Source: Candolleomyces eurysporus
Taxonomy: Eukaryota; Basidiomycota; Agaricomycetes; Agaricales; Psathyrellaceae
Assembly: GCA_027579435.1 (NCBI GenBank)
Contig: JANBPK010001541.1
Span: 1 to 37,161 of the forward strand
Length of the DNA stretch: 37,161 nucleotides
Direction: 5' to 3'
Shown: piece after piece, positions 10,012-19,656 of the stretch
Position numbering within the stretch: the stretch's first letter is position 1
Layout of the letters: every line of letters starts with the position of its first letter
Notes under the pieces: generated by a model
Databases searched by the model: none
Told to the model about the DNA's origin: nothing
The model's input: only the letters and a program-made list of their open reading frames with translations
Position numbers and translations under genes: made by a program

Positions 10012-10929
10012 TCAATCTCTTTTTTCAACTGCAACGCTGCTTTGGGGGCAAAAAAAAAAAGGAACATCAAGATGCTGTTGAACGACACATGTATCTAATT
10101 CCAATTTCAGCTCTACGCGGGCAATTGCTGTGTCCGAGCGCCCTAGTACCATGCTGGCTGTGGCACGCTGCAATTTGGATGCGGCGCTTCTCCTCATTTT
10201 CGAGGCCGGTCCCCCCACCATAGCTTCCGAGTGTCCCTCTGGAAGTACCGGGGCACTTCGATCTATGGTTCCGAACAAAATATCAGCGATTCGTTGGTTA
10301 CAAAGGCAATGATTTTGGATAGACGCACCTTCCCCGTCAAGGCCAACATTGCGGCGAGTCTCTGTAGCTGCAGTTGAAGTAGTATTGAATGTCACATTCG
10401 TAGCTTGGATGTTGGTGAAATGCTCTATGCCGAACTGCTGCGCATTGGGGAACAGCGAGGTTACTGTCGTGGCTGAAGCAGTTACAACAGTCGGATTCGG
10501 CGAAACGTCCTCTTGAATTTCGCCTTCGCTGAGCGCCCCTCGTTGTTCACAGCTCGATCGGGTGACGGCGCACCGATCGCAAGACCCTGGAGACATCGCG
10601 TTGTTAGTCATTACGCAGGCTATGGCCTTGACGGGTGCATACCTTCACTCGATGTAAGCTCTTCCCTGGGCTCTGGGTGGAGCCGAGTCTTCGTATTGCG
10701 TTCTGAGGCAGGCGACATGACCGGTACGACCCGCTGAGAGTCTCGCCTTCGTGGTTTGCGCAGACGTCTCCAGAACGATGGAGCTCCCTTCGCCACGAGA
10801 TCTGTTGCAGCTGGCACGGGGGCAGGGCAAGAGGGCGCATTNCCCCGTCTCTTGTACGCCGTCAGCAGTCTTGCGACCAAAAAGCGTCGATAAGGGACTG
10901 AAGGGCGTTCGTTTCGATGGGGTAGCCAT
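10012..10929 (-). CDS. Three-exon family of unknown function, copy C, frame disturbed at an N
   Basis: Same architecture as copies A and B but more diverged. Exons are approximately 10929-10643, 10586-10329 and 10262-10012. It starts MATPSKRTPFSPLSTLFGRK. The second part of exon 1, SFWRRLRKPRRRDSQ, lies in another frame, and the shift falls near the N at 10842, so a sequencing gap is the simplest cause. Exon 2 ends with NAQQFGIEHFTNIQATNVTF. Exon 3 begins with an Asp-Arg-Ser, like the Asp-Arg-Gly of the copy at 34958. A tract of 11 T (10060-10050, coding strand) again lies near the C-terminus, though about 12 codons of non-homopolymer sequence follow it. The upstream block near 11240 (CAGCGCC...CGGAGCTT) resembles the upstream blocks of A and B. 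Confidence 0.5.
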
Positions 10930-11416
10930 GTCGAGCGTTTTGCAGGTCGTTAGAGGCCAGGAGAGCAGTCTTAAGCGAGCAGTAGAATGAGAAGGCGGAG
11001 AAGAGAGAGAGCTGTAAAGTGCATACCGATCGATATATTGAACTGCTCAGGTCCACAGCTTTGACCTACATTGACTGAACCTCATCCGGCAGCAGGCGCT
11101 TGCTGAGGGCAGTTCGGGCCAGTTACTTTGCCTGGAGCTTCGGCACGGAGTTGCGGACTTCATTGAAGGTGGAAAATAGGCTCTCTTTATGTGGGCGCGT
11201 GGATAGAAACTATCGTTGGACAAAGTTGTGTGAGAGGGATTCAGCGCCACACATGGATCAAGCGGAGCTTTAAATGGCAGCCTTCGCTTTCCCCCGGCCC
11301 CTAATTCGCTAATTTCAACGTCCCAGTCAAAACCCGCAAAGAAGGGCTTACCTCAGGAAACGAGAAGTCCATCCGCTTTCCGCCAGCCAGACACTACAAA
11401 CGGAGCAGTAAAACGG
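10930..11416. other. Upstream region shared by copy C (minus) and the WW remnant (plus)
   Basis: No gene is seen. A block around 11236-11265 (TTCAGCGCCACACATGG...CGGAGCTTTAAA) is recognisably related to sequence upstream of copies A and B, marking the limit of the repeated gene unit. Confidence 0.4.
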
Positions 11417-11925
11417 ATGAGAAACCGAAACCAACAGGACCAATCATCGCAGCAGGCTATCTGTTCTCCCCGACCCAATGTCTACTACTTCTTCAACAGC
11501 GTAACCCAAGAATCAGCATGGGTCAACCCTCTGCAAGGGTCTGAGACCGCTGGCTCGTCTTCAACACAATTCCAGGATCCTTCCTCATCCTCTCCAAAAT
11601 CAAATTCAAAATCACGGTCAACGTCGCCGGCTCAAGGGGCCGATGCCGCCTCTTCTACTGCTGCAAACGCAGCTGCTGGTCCGTGGCCAACGGCACATTA
11701 TACAGCTCTCCAGGCTGTTGCGATGGCGCAGGGTATCGACCCTGCCCTAGCACACCTTGACCCGTCGCTACTGGGTCGGATACCTGGGCAACAGACGGAC
11801 GCTTCAGGTTCGTACCCCTCCCTCTCATCTTCTCCCTCGCCCTCCGTTTCTATCCAGGCTGCGATCGTCGATTCCAGCGCCCGCTGGAGCTTCGACGTTT
11901 TACTAGTTTGATTGAAGGCGTATAG
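11417..11925 (+). pseudogene. Truncated WW-domain protein gene remnant
   Basis: Two exons are plausible, 11417-11807 and 11858-11925 (152 residues). The N-terminus holds only the second half of a WW domain: VYYFFNSVTQESAWVNPL includes the aromatic patch and the second Trp, but no first Trp precedes it. A Ser/Ala-rich linker leads to ALQAVAMAQGIDPALAHLDPSLL, which I recall from basidiomycete WW-domain proteins of unknown role. In those proteins a conserved C-terminal half follows; here the frame ends soon after. Loss at both ends suggests a gene fragment, although an unrecognised upstream exon cannot be excluded. Confidence 0.4.
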
Positions 11926-12113
11926 CGGTGCACGACTGTACCTTGACCTGTTTGAATATTTTGTGGAAACAAAGGCTGGTACATAATTTCTAGGCGCAGT
12001 GTGCCCTCGGATCTCGACGGAAGCACCTCAGTGTATTCAGCTTTACAAGTGCAAGGGTGAGTGTAGACATTTCGAGGGCTCAGCGATGATGAACAAAAAG
12101 AAACAAATCCATT

Positions 12114-12207
12114 GGGCCTGACCGGGAATTGAACCCGGGACCTCCTCGAATTCGGAATTGGCAAGTGCCTTCCCTAACAAGGAATCATACTACTAGACCA
12201 TCAGGCC
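12114..12207 (-). tRNA. tRNA-Pro (AGG) with a 22-nt intron
   Basis: Read on the minus strand, GGCCTGA (12207-12201) pairs perfectly with TCAGGCC (12121-12115); the discriminator base is C. The D-arm reads GTCTAGTAGTATGA. The anticodon stem is CCTTG/CGAGG and the loop is TT-AGG-G-intron-T, with the 22-nt intron after position 37 as in other nuclear tRNA introns. The T-arm is CCGGG-TTCAATT-CCCGG, which contains the B-box. The mature form is 72 nt. Confidence 0.9.
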
Positions 12208-12863
12208 GATGGCATTGCTTTCCCCGCCGGCTCTGCCGGTCGGTACACTCGAGGTAATCTGAGCGGACATCGTGAAAGCAACGTGTAAAGGGTATGTCAA
12301 CTAAAGGGTAGGTCGAATGAACACAAAAGGATGACTCCCTCGCTGGCGACTGAGTCTGAAGAATAAACTAATAGAGTATTTATTGTCCAAAAAGTTTCTT
12401 GTTAGACAGTACTTCGGTACGACTTTTCTCTGCGACAGACAGCTCGTTGAAGAGAATCATCTAGTATCTCCCTCGGGTCCGGCCTTTTTGTCCATAGATT
12501 AATGGTGCTAGCATCTAGTGCCGCTTCAGTTCTGCGTCTACTTGACGAAGGGCTTTCTGCAGATGTCGACTTCCACCGCTTCATTGGTAGGGAACGGGTC
12601 ACTGCATTCTATCAGCTGCCCGACTCTGTCGCCAAGACCTTCTACAAGAAAGACGCGTTCACCGTCTCCAGCGACTTACTGGGGTCGAACGTGCTTTGAT
12701 ACTAAACGACATCACGAAAGCAATAATTCCTTTGTAGTCGATGGTCGCTAGACTTCTGTATGCTTGGATTTTGCTCCCGGCAAAACCTTGGAATGACACT
12801 CGGAACTGACTCGGCAGAAACGAACAAAGATCCATTCGTCTCGAGGAAAAAAGAAACCATTCA
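12208..12863. other. Gap between the two tRNA genes
   Basis: About 650 bp. A plus-strand frame at 12502-12699 could encode LLDEGLSADVDFHRFIGRERV and more, but I recognise no family and see no splice partners, so no gene is called. Confidence 0.35.
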
Positions 12864-12949
12864 GGGCCTGACCGGGAATTGAACCCGGGACCTCCTCGAA
12901 ACGATGCTGTACACCCTAACAAGGAATCATACTACTAGACCATCAGGCC
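12864..12949 (-). tRNA. tRNA-Pro (AGG) with a 14-nt intron
   Basis: The exon sequence matches the gene at 12114-12207: acceptor GGCCTGA (12949-12943) with TCAGGCC (12871-12865), the same D-arm, anticodon stem, T-arm and anticodon AGG. The intron differs completely: 14 nt (TGTACAGCATCGTT) against 22 nt. The copies lie 742 bp apart on the same strand. Confidence 0.9.
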
Positions 12950-13157
12950 GATAGGAAAGATAACGGCTCTAACATCCACTACCCGCGAGGTATAGCCTAT
13001 CTGACGGTAAAAGGGGCTTACCTAGTCTCTCAGAGCCCTGCCTTCCAGTAATCACGAAAAGAATAAATGCGCTTCAAGTTGACGTTAACATGAATGTACA
13101 GAAAAACAAAGCGGGCCGATGTTCGCAGATCATCTGACGACAGGCGAACAAACTCAT
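12950..13157. other. Short spacer between tRNA-Pro and the CSN1 stop
   Basis: Holds the 5' flank of the second tRNA gene and the 3' flank of CSN1. Nothing further is recognised. Confidence 0.4.
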
Positions 13158-15153
13158 CTAATCACCCCCAGCCATAAACTCAGCCAGGGTTCCTTGGAGC
13201 TGACCGTGGTGTCCGGATCCCTTGGGAGGTTTGATAACCAGGTCAGCTTGTTGTCTATGTAAAGAAAGTTTTGTCAAATCGCAGCCTAAGAAGGGTGTCA
13301 AGGCAAACGCACAGTCGCATCCTCAGCAGCAGCTTCCTATTCGTAGCCTGAATGTCGTTGGCAAGCTTGATTGACCTGGCCACCAAGTCCGCTCGGTAAT
13401 CCGTTTGCTTCGCTTGCAGGATCTAGATGAAACGATCGAACCATTAGAATCGACCCTCAGCAAACGAAGGGAAAAGGGACAGAGGGTAGAACGAAGACAT
13501 AGCCACGGACCTTGTTTTGACTATCCACCCTTCCTTGAATCTCGCCACTCTGGATGAGGCCGACGACTTGCTCCTCCACCTCCTCCACCGTCCAGCCAAA
13601 CGCAGTGCTCATCCTATCCAGCCTGATTGTTGCAAATGGCTGGAAGTATAGCACCACAGCCCAGTTCCGGATCAAGTTGGTCAGGTTCTGCACATGAGGC
13701 GCGAGGTGAATGTCGACGTAGTGTCGAGTCTATTACACATGAGCGCACTGGATGACGATGAAAGAGGAGAAGAAGCATACCGAATATCTCGACAAAAGCT
13801 CCAGTACCACCTTGAAGTTGCTGTTCAAGTATGCTTGAACGAGTTCACGAATGTAAGGCTCCTGCTCAATGTACAAGCTGAACGTCGCATTCTCCAACAA
13901 TCGGCCCTTGATGGATGCTCGCTGGAATGTCGCCAGTGCACAGAGGGTGGTGTAGATTGTGATATCGCCCGGAGCAATGAGCTGGTACAAGGCAACCACT
14001 ATTCGTCACCAATGCCAAATCCAACTAGAGGGCCGCTCACCTTTCCAACCCAGTCTCCCAATTCCTTCGCAGGACCGATCTTGAGGAAGTATTGGCCTGC
14101 CTTTTCATAATTTCCCTGTCCCATGTACGACAACGCGGTTGCCAGATCTAGTTTTGACTGGACAGCGTCACGCTCAGCCGAAGAAGTTGCCTTTTTCTTG
14201 GCAGCTGCACCAGCACCACTCGCTCCTGCACCCTCGCTAGAGCTTGCTGCGTTGGCGGCAGCAGTGGCGGCATCGAGCGCTGCATCGGCTTTGAAGACAT
14301 ATGTCGATAGATGGGAGTAGTTGCGTTGCTCGATTAGAAGCTAATATGAATGCAGTTGAAGAGCCATCAGTTGCTTTGCCATAACACAGGAAGCGCCCAC
14401 TCACCTCAAGGACGGACAAGCACATCTCCAAGACATGTTGACTCGTTGTGCAGAATTCACGCGATTTGGTATAGTGCTTCAACGACGTTGCATAGTCTCC
14501 TACTTGTCGATAGAAATCACCAAGGTCCCGATGCGCCATCTACCAGGAAGGGCCACAGTGATATCCGTCGTCAGCGAAAGAGGATGCAAGCAAGAAAGAC
14601 TAGAACACGCACCCTAATGCTCTCCTTGATCATATTATTCGTATATGTCTTCAACTCCACCTCCAACTTCCCTCGATCCGCTGCATTCTTCGCGAGAGTC
14701 TCGTCCATCCACCTCGTATCGAGTTGGGCAATCTCCATCGGATCGGGCAGCACAGTTGCACCCTCGCCTACTTGAGATTGGTTATACGCCTGGGCTTGTT
14801 CATATGCGCTCAAAAGGTTCTGGTACAGTCCTGGATCCCGCGATTGGTGGATATGTTGGACGCAGAGCTGATATGCTTCGGCCGCAATGGTTGGGCACGT
14901 CACCACGATGTGGATGAGCCTCTCAATAGCGGTTCTTCCTGCATTTTAGACGTGATTAGCTTTGATAATTCATGCTGGATCACAAAGGAGCGAATGAAAC
15001 ATGGAAACAAACTCGAAAAGTACCTGTATAGTTCGAGATATAGCCCTCAAGATCAAAGGGGTGTGCATCATCCACGAGCGCGATAATGGGCTTCCTGACT
15101 GACTGAGAAGATGCACCAGCCGCCTGAGCTTCCTCTATAATATCGATATCCAT
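13158..15153 (-). CDS. csn1: COP9 signalosome subunit 1 (PCI-domain protein)
   Basis: Subunit 1 of the COP9 signalosome, which removes NEDD8 from cullin-RING ubiquitin ligases. Eight exons (15153-15024, 14938-14613, 14539-14405, 14340-14041, 13981-13781, 13729-13511, 13422-13313, 13254-13158) give 505 residues. The order matches the family: [21 protein letters not shown] near the start, [29 protein letters not shown] (TPR-like, Rpn7 domain) after exon 2, an Ala/Ser-rich insert, then the PCI winged-helix part ([25 protein letters not shown]) and a C-terminal [20 protein letters not shown] tail. The paralogous proteasome subunit Rpn7 was considered; the Arg-rich tail and the starting motif favour CSN1. 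The gene is divergent from esterase 1 across 625 bp, and a fragment of its 5' end recurs near 18925. Confidence 0.88.
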
Positions 15154-15778
15154 GGTCGAAGGGCTTCGTTCGTGGACGGCTGAGCAAATGGTAGTGGACG
15201 TGGAACGAATGCAAACGCGCTGATTGATGCAGTGAACAGCAGCGGCGCGTGGTCACCGGAACCGACATCTTTTATGGCAATGCCCCTATTCCAGCCAACC
15301 GCTGGAAAGAAAGTTGAGCTCGCGCACTGAACGAAGCTGGACCAAATCCCTCCCTCCCGCGTTGATTCTTATTGCTCAGTGGCCCAAGTCGCACTATAAC
15401 ACGGTCTTCGGCGATCATGGCATTCAACGTCACGCCAAGGCAGCGTCAAGGGGCTTCAGCGCGAGGTCAAGTTTCCTGACATTTCACAGTACATCTTCTC
15501 CGAGGTCCCCTTCAGCTCAGGGGAAAGATCTGCGGGTAGATCTCTCTCTTAGGCGAGGCATTCAGCGCCTTGACAATCCCTCATCAATTAATCATTGCCC
15601 GCTAGAGAACCGACCAACGGATACGGATAGCATGTAACCGAGAGCGCTGAGCTTCTGCATATGCTGCTCGGCGGCAACAGCAACGGTAACGCAAAGTTAA
15701 CGAACCCAACGGACCACAGAATCTTGCGAGGTATAAAAGGGAGCACGATTCAAAGTAAGAACTTAACACCAGTGCACA
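15154..15778. promoter_or_regulatory. Divergent promoter region of CSN1 and esterase 1
   Basis: A 625-bp region between divergent starts. TATAAAA at 15732-15738 lies 41 nt upstream of the esterase ATG. Most of the region is duplicated at about 18925-19656 upstream of esterase 2, for example AACGCGCTG(A/C)TTGATGCAGT and CAGCTCAGG(G/A)GAA. Confidence 0.55.
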
Positions 15779-18212
15779 ATGCGCGTCATAACAAGCCCTT
15801 TCTTTCTCCTCCTCTCCCTGCTCACAACCGTCCAGGCTGTCCCCGAGATTAAGCTTGGGCGAACAGCTCTGTCTGGACGAGATGTTAGTTCCAGAGTCGA
15901 GTTCTACGGTGGTAGGCCTCTTGACGTATTCTAATTGAGCTGTCATCTAAACCCCGTTGGTGTCTGCAGGGATACCGTTTGCTGAGCCACCAGTTGGAGC
16001 TCTCCGTTTGCGCCCTCCGATCCTGAAGACTCGGTTGAATGCCCATAGATTCAACGCGAGTGGATACGGAAAGGGATGTATCCAACCAGTATGCTTCTTT
16101 TTCTGTTTCTCATTGGGGACCTAACCAAAGTACATCTATTCACCCTTTTTCTGCAGCTGGCGGATCCTTCGACCGTGTCAGAGGACTGTTTGACAATCAA
16201 TGTTCATCGTCCTAAGGGCTTAAAAGCATCGGCTAAGCTCCCGGTGGTGAGTGTCATGAAACTTGTGTTCGGCATCCTCTAACATAAAATTGGCAGTTGT
16301 TTTGGACGTACGTATTTTGGCTACGTTAATAGCTCGCGCATCTTATTGGGTGATTGTATAGCTACGGTGGTGGATTCGTGATCGGTTCTTCGAACACTTA
16401 CAATGGCAGTGAAATAGTGGAACGAAGCGTTGCTCGGGTTTGTGTTGGCTCGAAATTCTGCACTCGGCCTGAGGCTTATGATTTTTTCCAGGGTACTCCT
16501 CTCATCTTCGTCAATTTCAATTATCGTTTAGGACCTTTGGGATTCCCTCAGGGCCAAGAAGGTGCTTTGATTCCAATTCCGCCTCAGCTCGTATTGACGG
16601 TTCTGTCCCCTCTTTAGCCGACTACCAGAGGTCGCTCAACCTGGGAGTGTTAGACCTGATGACCGCGCTGGAATGGGTTCAGGAAAACATCGAATCGTTT
16701 GGAGGAGACAAGAAGAAGGTTATTCCCAATCATGATCATGAATTGAGTGTTTCATGGCACAATTAACGGGATCTACAGGTTACGATTTTCGGAGAGAGTG
16801 CTGGTTCAATCCTGACTGGGCTCCTCTATATGAATCCTGAGCTTGAAAGATTGGCGAGAGGTGCTGTAAGTCTAAGGCCAGCCCTTTCCCATATGGCGTG
16901 CTTATCGCGCCTTTTCTAGATCATGGAGTCCGGCTCGCCCAATAGCGTTCCTGCTTTCTACCCCAGTCGCAATGAGCCAGCTTGGGAACATTTCGTTGAA
17001 AACGTTGCTCCCTGTGCTTCTATTGCTACGACCGGGCACACCTTTTCTTGCCTTCGCAATGCCACTACCGAGGAAATTACCGCAGGTCTCTTCCAAAGCA
17101 TTGGGCGGGAACAATTGAATGTTATTTGGACGCCAGTTATCGACACTCGTCCAGGAAGCGTTTATCCCCACTTGGCTTCTCGCCTTTACTCCAAGGGGCA
17201 GTTTTCTAGGATCCCATTCATCGCTGGAACCAACCTTGACGAAGGTATAATTCTATTCTCATTTTCTCGATAAATGGCGCCCATATTGATCGGTGGCTCC
17301 TCTAGGCACCTTCTTCGCAAGCCGCGAAAGCTTGTCCAACCAGGCACTCAAGGACAGTCTCGTAGCCGTCAGCTCGCCGCGTTCCGGCTCCCAGGCTGAG
17401 GATGCTCTTGGTGCTGCTTTCGATCAGGTGCTGACGCTGTACCCCGAAGATCCTGCTGTTGGTTCTCCCTATGGGACTGGCAACGAGCTGTTTGGCTTAC
17501 CTCCTTCGTACAAGAGGCACGCGTCCATCCGTGAGTTTCTTATTTTTTCTCAATGAATACATGCTGAAATGCCCGCTAGTTGGTGACCTCGTCTTTGACG
17601 CACCGCGTCGTATGCTTTCGGAGGCTGCAGCGCATGCAGGGGTTAAATCTTATGGTTACCGTTTCACTCAGCCTCAATCTGAACCTTCAACTGGAGGTAC
17701 GCAGAGCCTTGAACCTCCTTCCCTGCTTTTTTTTTTGCTGATTCATCAACACCGAATTCTAGTTGTCCACGGCTCGGAAATCCAATTTGTCTTTGGCCAG
17801 GTTCCCCCGACTGGTCCAGACAACCTACCTCCGTTTATGCTCACCTACGGAAACGCCGATGAAGCTGGGAGAAGTGCCAGTAAGATGATGATGGACTATT
17901 GGATCTCGTTCGCCGTTTCTCTGAGCCCTAATGATGGCAAGGGAATGAAGCGTCAGTAACTAACCCTGTTCGGGCTTGGGCGAGTGTATTAACGTTGTTT
18001 CGTTTTCTCTTCTTTGTAGGTCCGCATTGGCCTCAGTATACGCCTTCGAAGAAGGTAAGCCAGTCAGTCACCTTTGTCCTTGTGACCAACCTAATATTCT
18101 GAACAAGGTTCTGATGCAATTGCGTGGAGGAAACATGACGGTGATTCCGGACGATTATCGCAAGGAGCAGATCAACTTCCTTCTTGAGAACGCGGCGGTC
18201 CTTCAGCATTAA
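15779..18212 (+). CDS. Secreted type-B carboxylesterase/lipase, copy 1
   Basis: Serine hydrolase of the carboxylesterase type-B family, expected to cleave carboxylic esters outside the cell. A signal peptide (hydrophobic FFLLLSLLTTVQA) precedes VPEIKLG. Fourteen exons, starting 15779-15911 and ending 18108-18212, give 560 residues. Landmarks are GGIPFAEPPVG, EDCLTINVHRP, TYGGGFVIGS (oxyanion region), the nucleophile motif FGESAGS with Ser207, NLDEG with Glu337 as likely acid, and VVHGSEIQFVFG with His454. All catalytic residues are present. Exon 4 (16297-16307) is an 11-nt microexon. The enzyme sits between CSN1 and a tandem paralogue (19657-22065) with identical exon structure. The specific substrate cannot be told from sequence. 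Confidence 0.92.
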
Positions 18213-18534
18213 TTTACCCATTGCTTCGTTTGAATAGTGTTCATGAAGAGTTTCACGGAGTGTTTCTTGTGCAGATTGCTTTTTTCATATAGTACTGCTA
18301 TCGTGTAGTACTTAGATCGCGGCACTAATACACTACCATATACCCCAGTGCGCAAGTGCGATAGGAGGAGGAAACGATTGACTTTCAAAATCGATGAAGC
18401 CTCACCAGATATCCAAGGTAGTAAGCGCACGCTAACCTCTGCGGCAAGAATTCGACAAACAATTCTAATTACAAGGCCAATTCAGAGATACTTGGAAGTG
18501 AGTATATTCCAGAGAAACATGACGTGTAATAAGT
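18213..18534. other. 3' flank of esterase 1
   Basis: No gene. Parts of it (e.g. AAGGCCAATTCAGA near 18473) are shared with the flank of esterase 2 at 22066-22421, showing that the duplicated unit continues through the intergenic region. Confidence 0.5.
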
Positions 18535-18900
18535 AGCCTTTTCATGCAGGAACACACTATGAGTACCATTGGTTGAGCTGAACAGAATGTTGTAGGATCG
18601 GCGCCGTAACGACATGTCCACAAGATGTGTAGAGGCTCTGACGCTGAGTACTGAGTTGTAAAAGTCACGGTTGCGGGTGATGGAAAAGTCGTTGCCAGCT
18701 TCGTCGTCGGTCCAGCAGTGTTGGTACTAGTAGGGCCGGTTCCAGGGTCCGCAACAGGCCCTCAGTTTTGCTTAAGCATAAAAACTTCTCCGGAAGTGTC
18801 GCCGGAACGCAGAGGTTCTCTCCTGTCGGACTGAAGACGAGACCGACTGGGCGGAAGCAACCTAACCGACCACTATAAACACCGACTATCAACGCAGACA
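18535..18900 (-). pseudogene. Decayed 3' fragment of the pyranose dehydrogenase gene
   Basis: This segment aligns with the 3' end of the dehydrogenase gene at about 22422-22911. Shared blocks include TGCAGGAAC(A/G)CA, GTACCATTGGTTGA, GCTTAAGCAT and GGGCGGAAGCAACCTAA. The part encoding the CBM1 core is missing, along with all upstream exons, and the frame is no longer coherent. It is a by-product of the tandem duplication, not a separate gene. Confidence 0.8.
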
Positions 18901-18914
18901 CAGACACAACGACG

Positions 18915-19656
18915 CGCCCATCTATTATATTGATACCCATGGTTAATAGCCCTCGTTCAGTGGGTGCTTGAGTAATCGTCCTGGACGTGTAACGAAGGCA
19001 AACGCGCTGCTTGATGCAGTTTCGGAACAGCGTGGCCACCGACGATCATTACGGCAATCCCCCGATTCTGGGCAAAGAACTGATCTCTTTGAGCCTTGCT
19101 CTTACCCAGCCACACTACAGCACGGATCCGGTGATCATGGTTTCCTTTCAGACACCACCGCCCAACGTCACGTCGAGGCGAGATTATGTTTCCTGACATC
19201 TAATCGGAAACCTATCCCGAGATCCCCTCCAGCTCAGGAGAACGATCTGATAGTAGAAGTCACTACCATACCAGCCCTTCTCATGACATGAAGGATTTGC
19301 AGGCGAGCTTCCTAGCCCATTCATTGCGGAATCCTGAAATCTGAATTAGCCAACTTCGTGGAAATCACTCGATTGAGGATGAGTCGACCCTCATCTTCCT
19401 TGTAATTCTTTGCCAGCATTGTCGAAACGGCGGGCAACATTGTAAATTATTTCACCGGATTTCAAGGACTTGAGAATTACGCCATTACTTACCGAAGAAC
19501 TTACCAACGGATAACGGATGGCATGCAACCGAGTGTACTGCTCGGCGGCAGCAATGGTTCCGCAAATTTGACGGGCCCGACTCACGATACACAGACTCTT
19601 GCAAGGCATTAAAAGGAGCACCACTCAAGCACGAGCTCAGCACCAGTATACTTCAC
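18915..19656 (+). repeat. Duplicated CSN1 5' fragment plus esterase promoter
   Basis: It begins near TCTATTATATTGATACCCATGG, the counterpart of the CSN1 start region TCTATAATATCGATATCCATGG at about 15134. It then follows the CSN1-esterase intergenic region up to the esterase 2 start. The junction with the dehydrogenase fragment lies between about 18885 and 18925. The CSN1 copy covers only the first few codons and cannot function. The position matching the TATAAAA box reads ATTAAAA (19609-19615). Confidence 0.75.
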
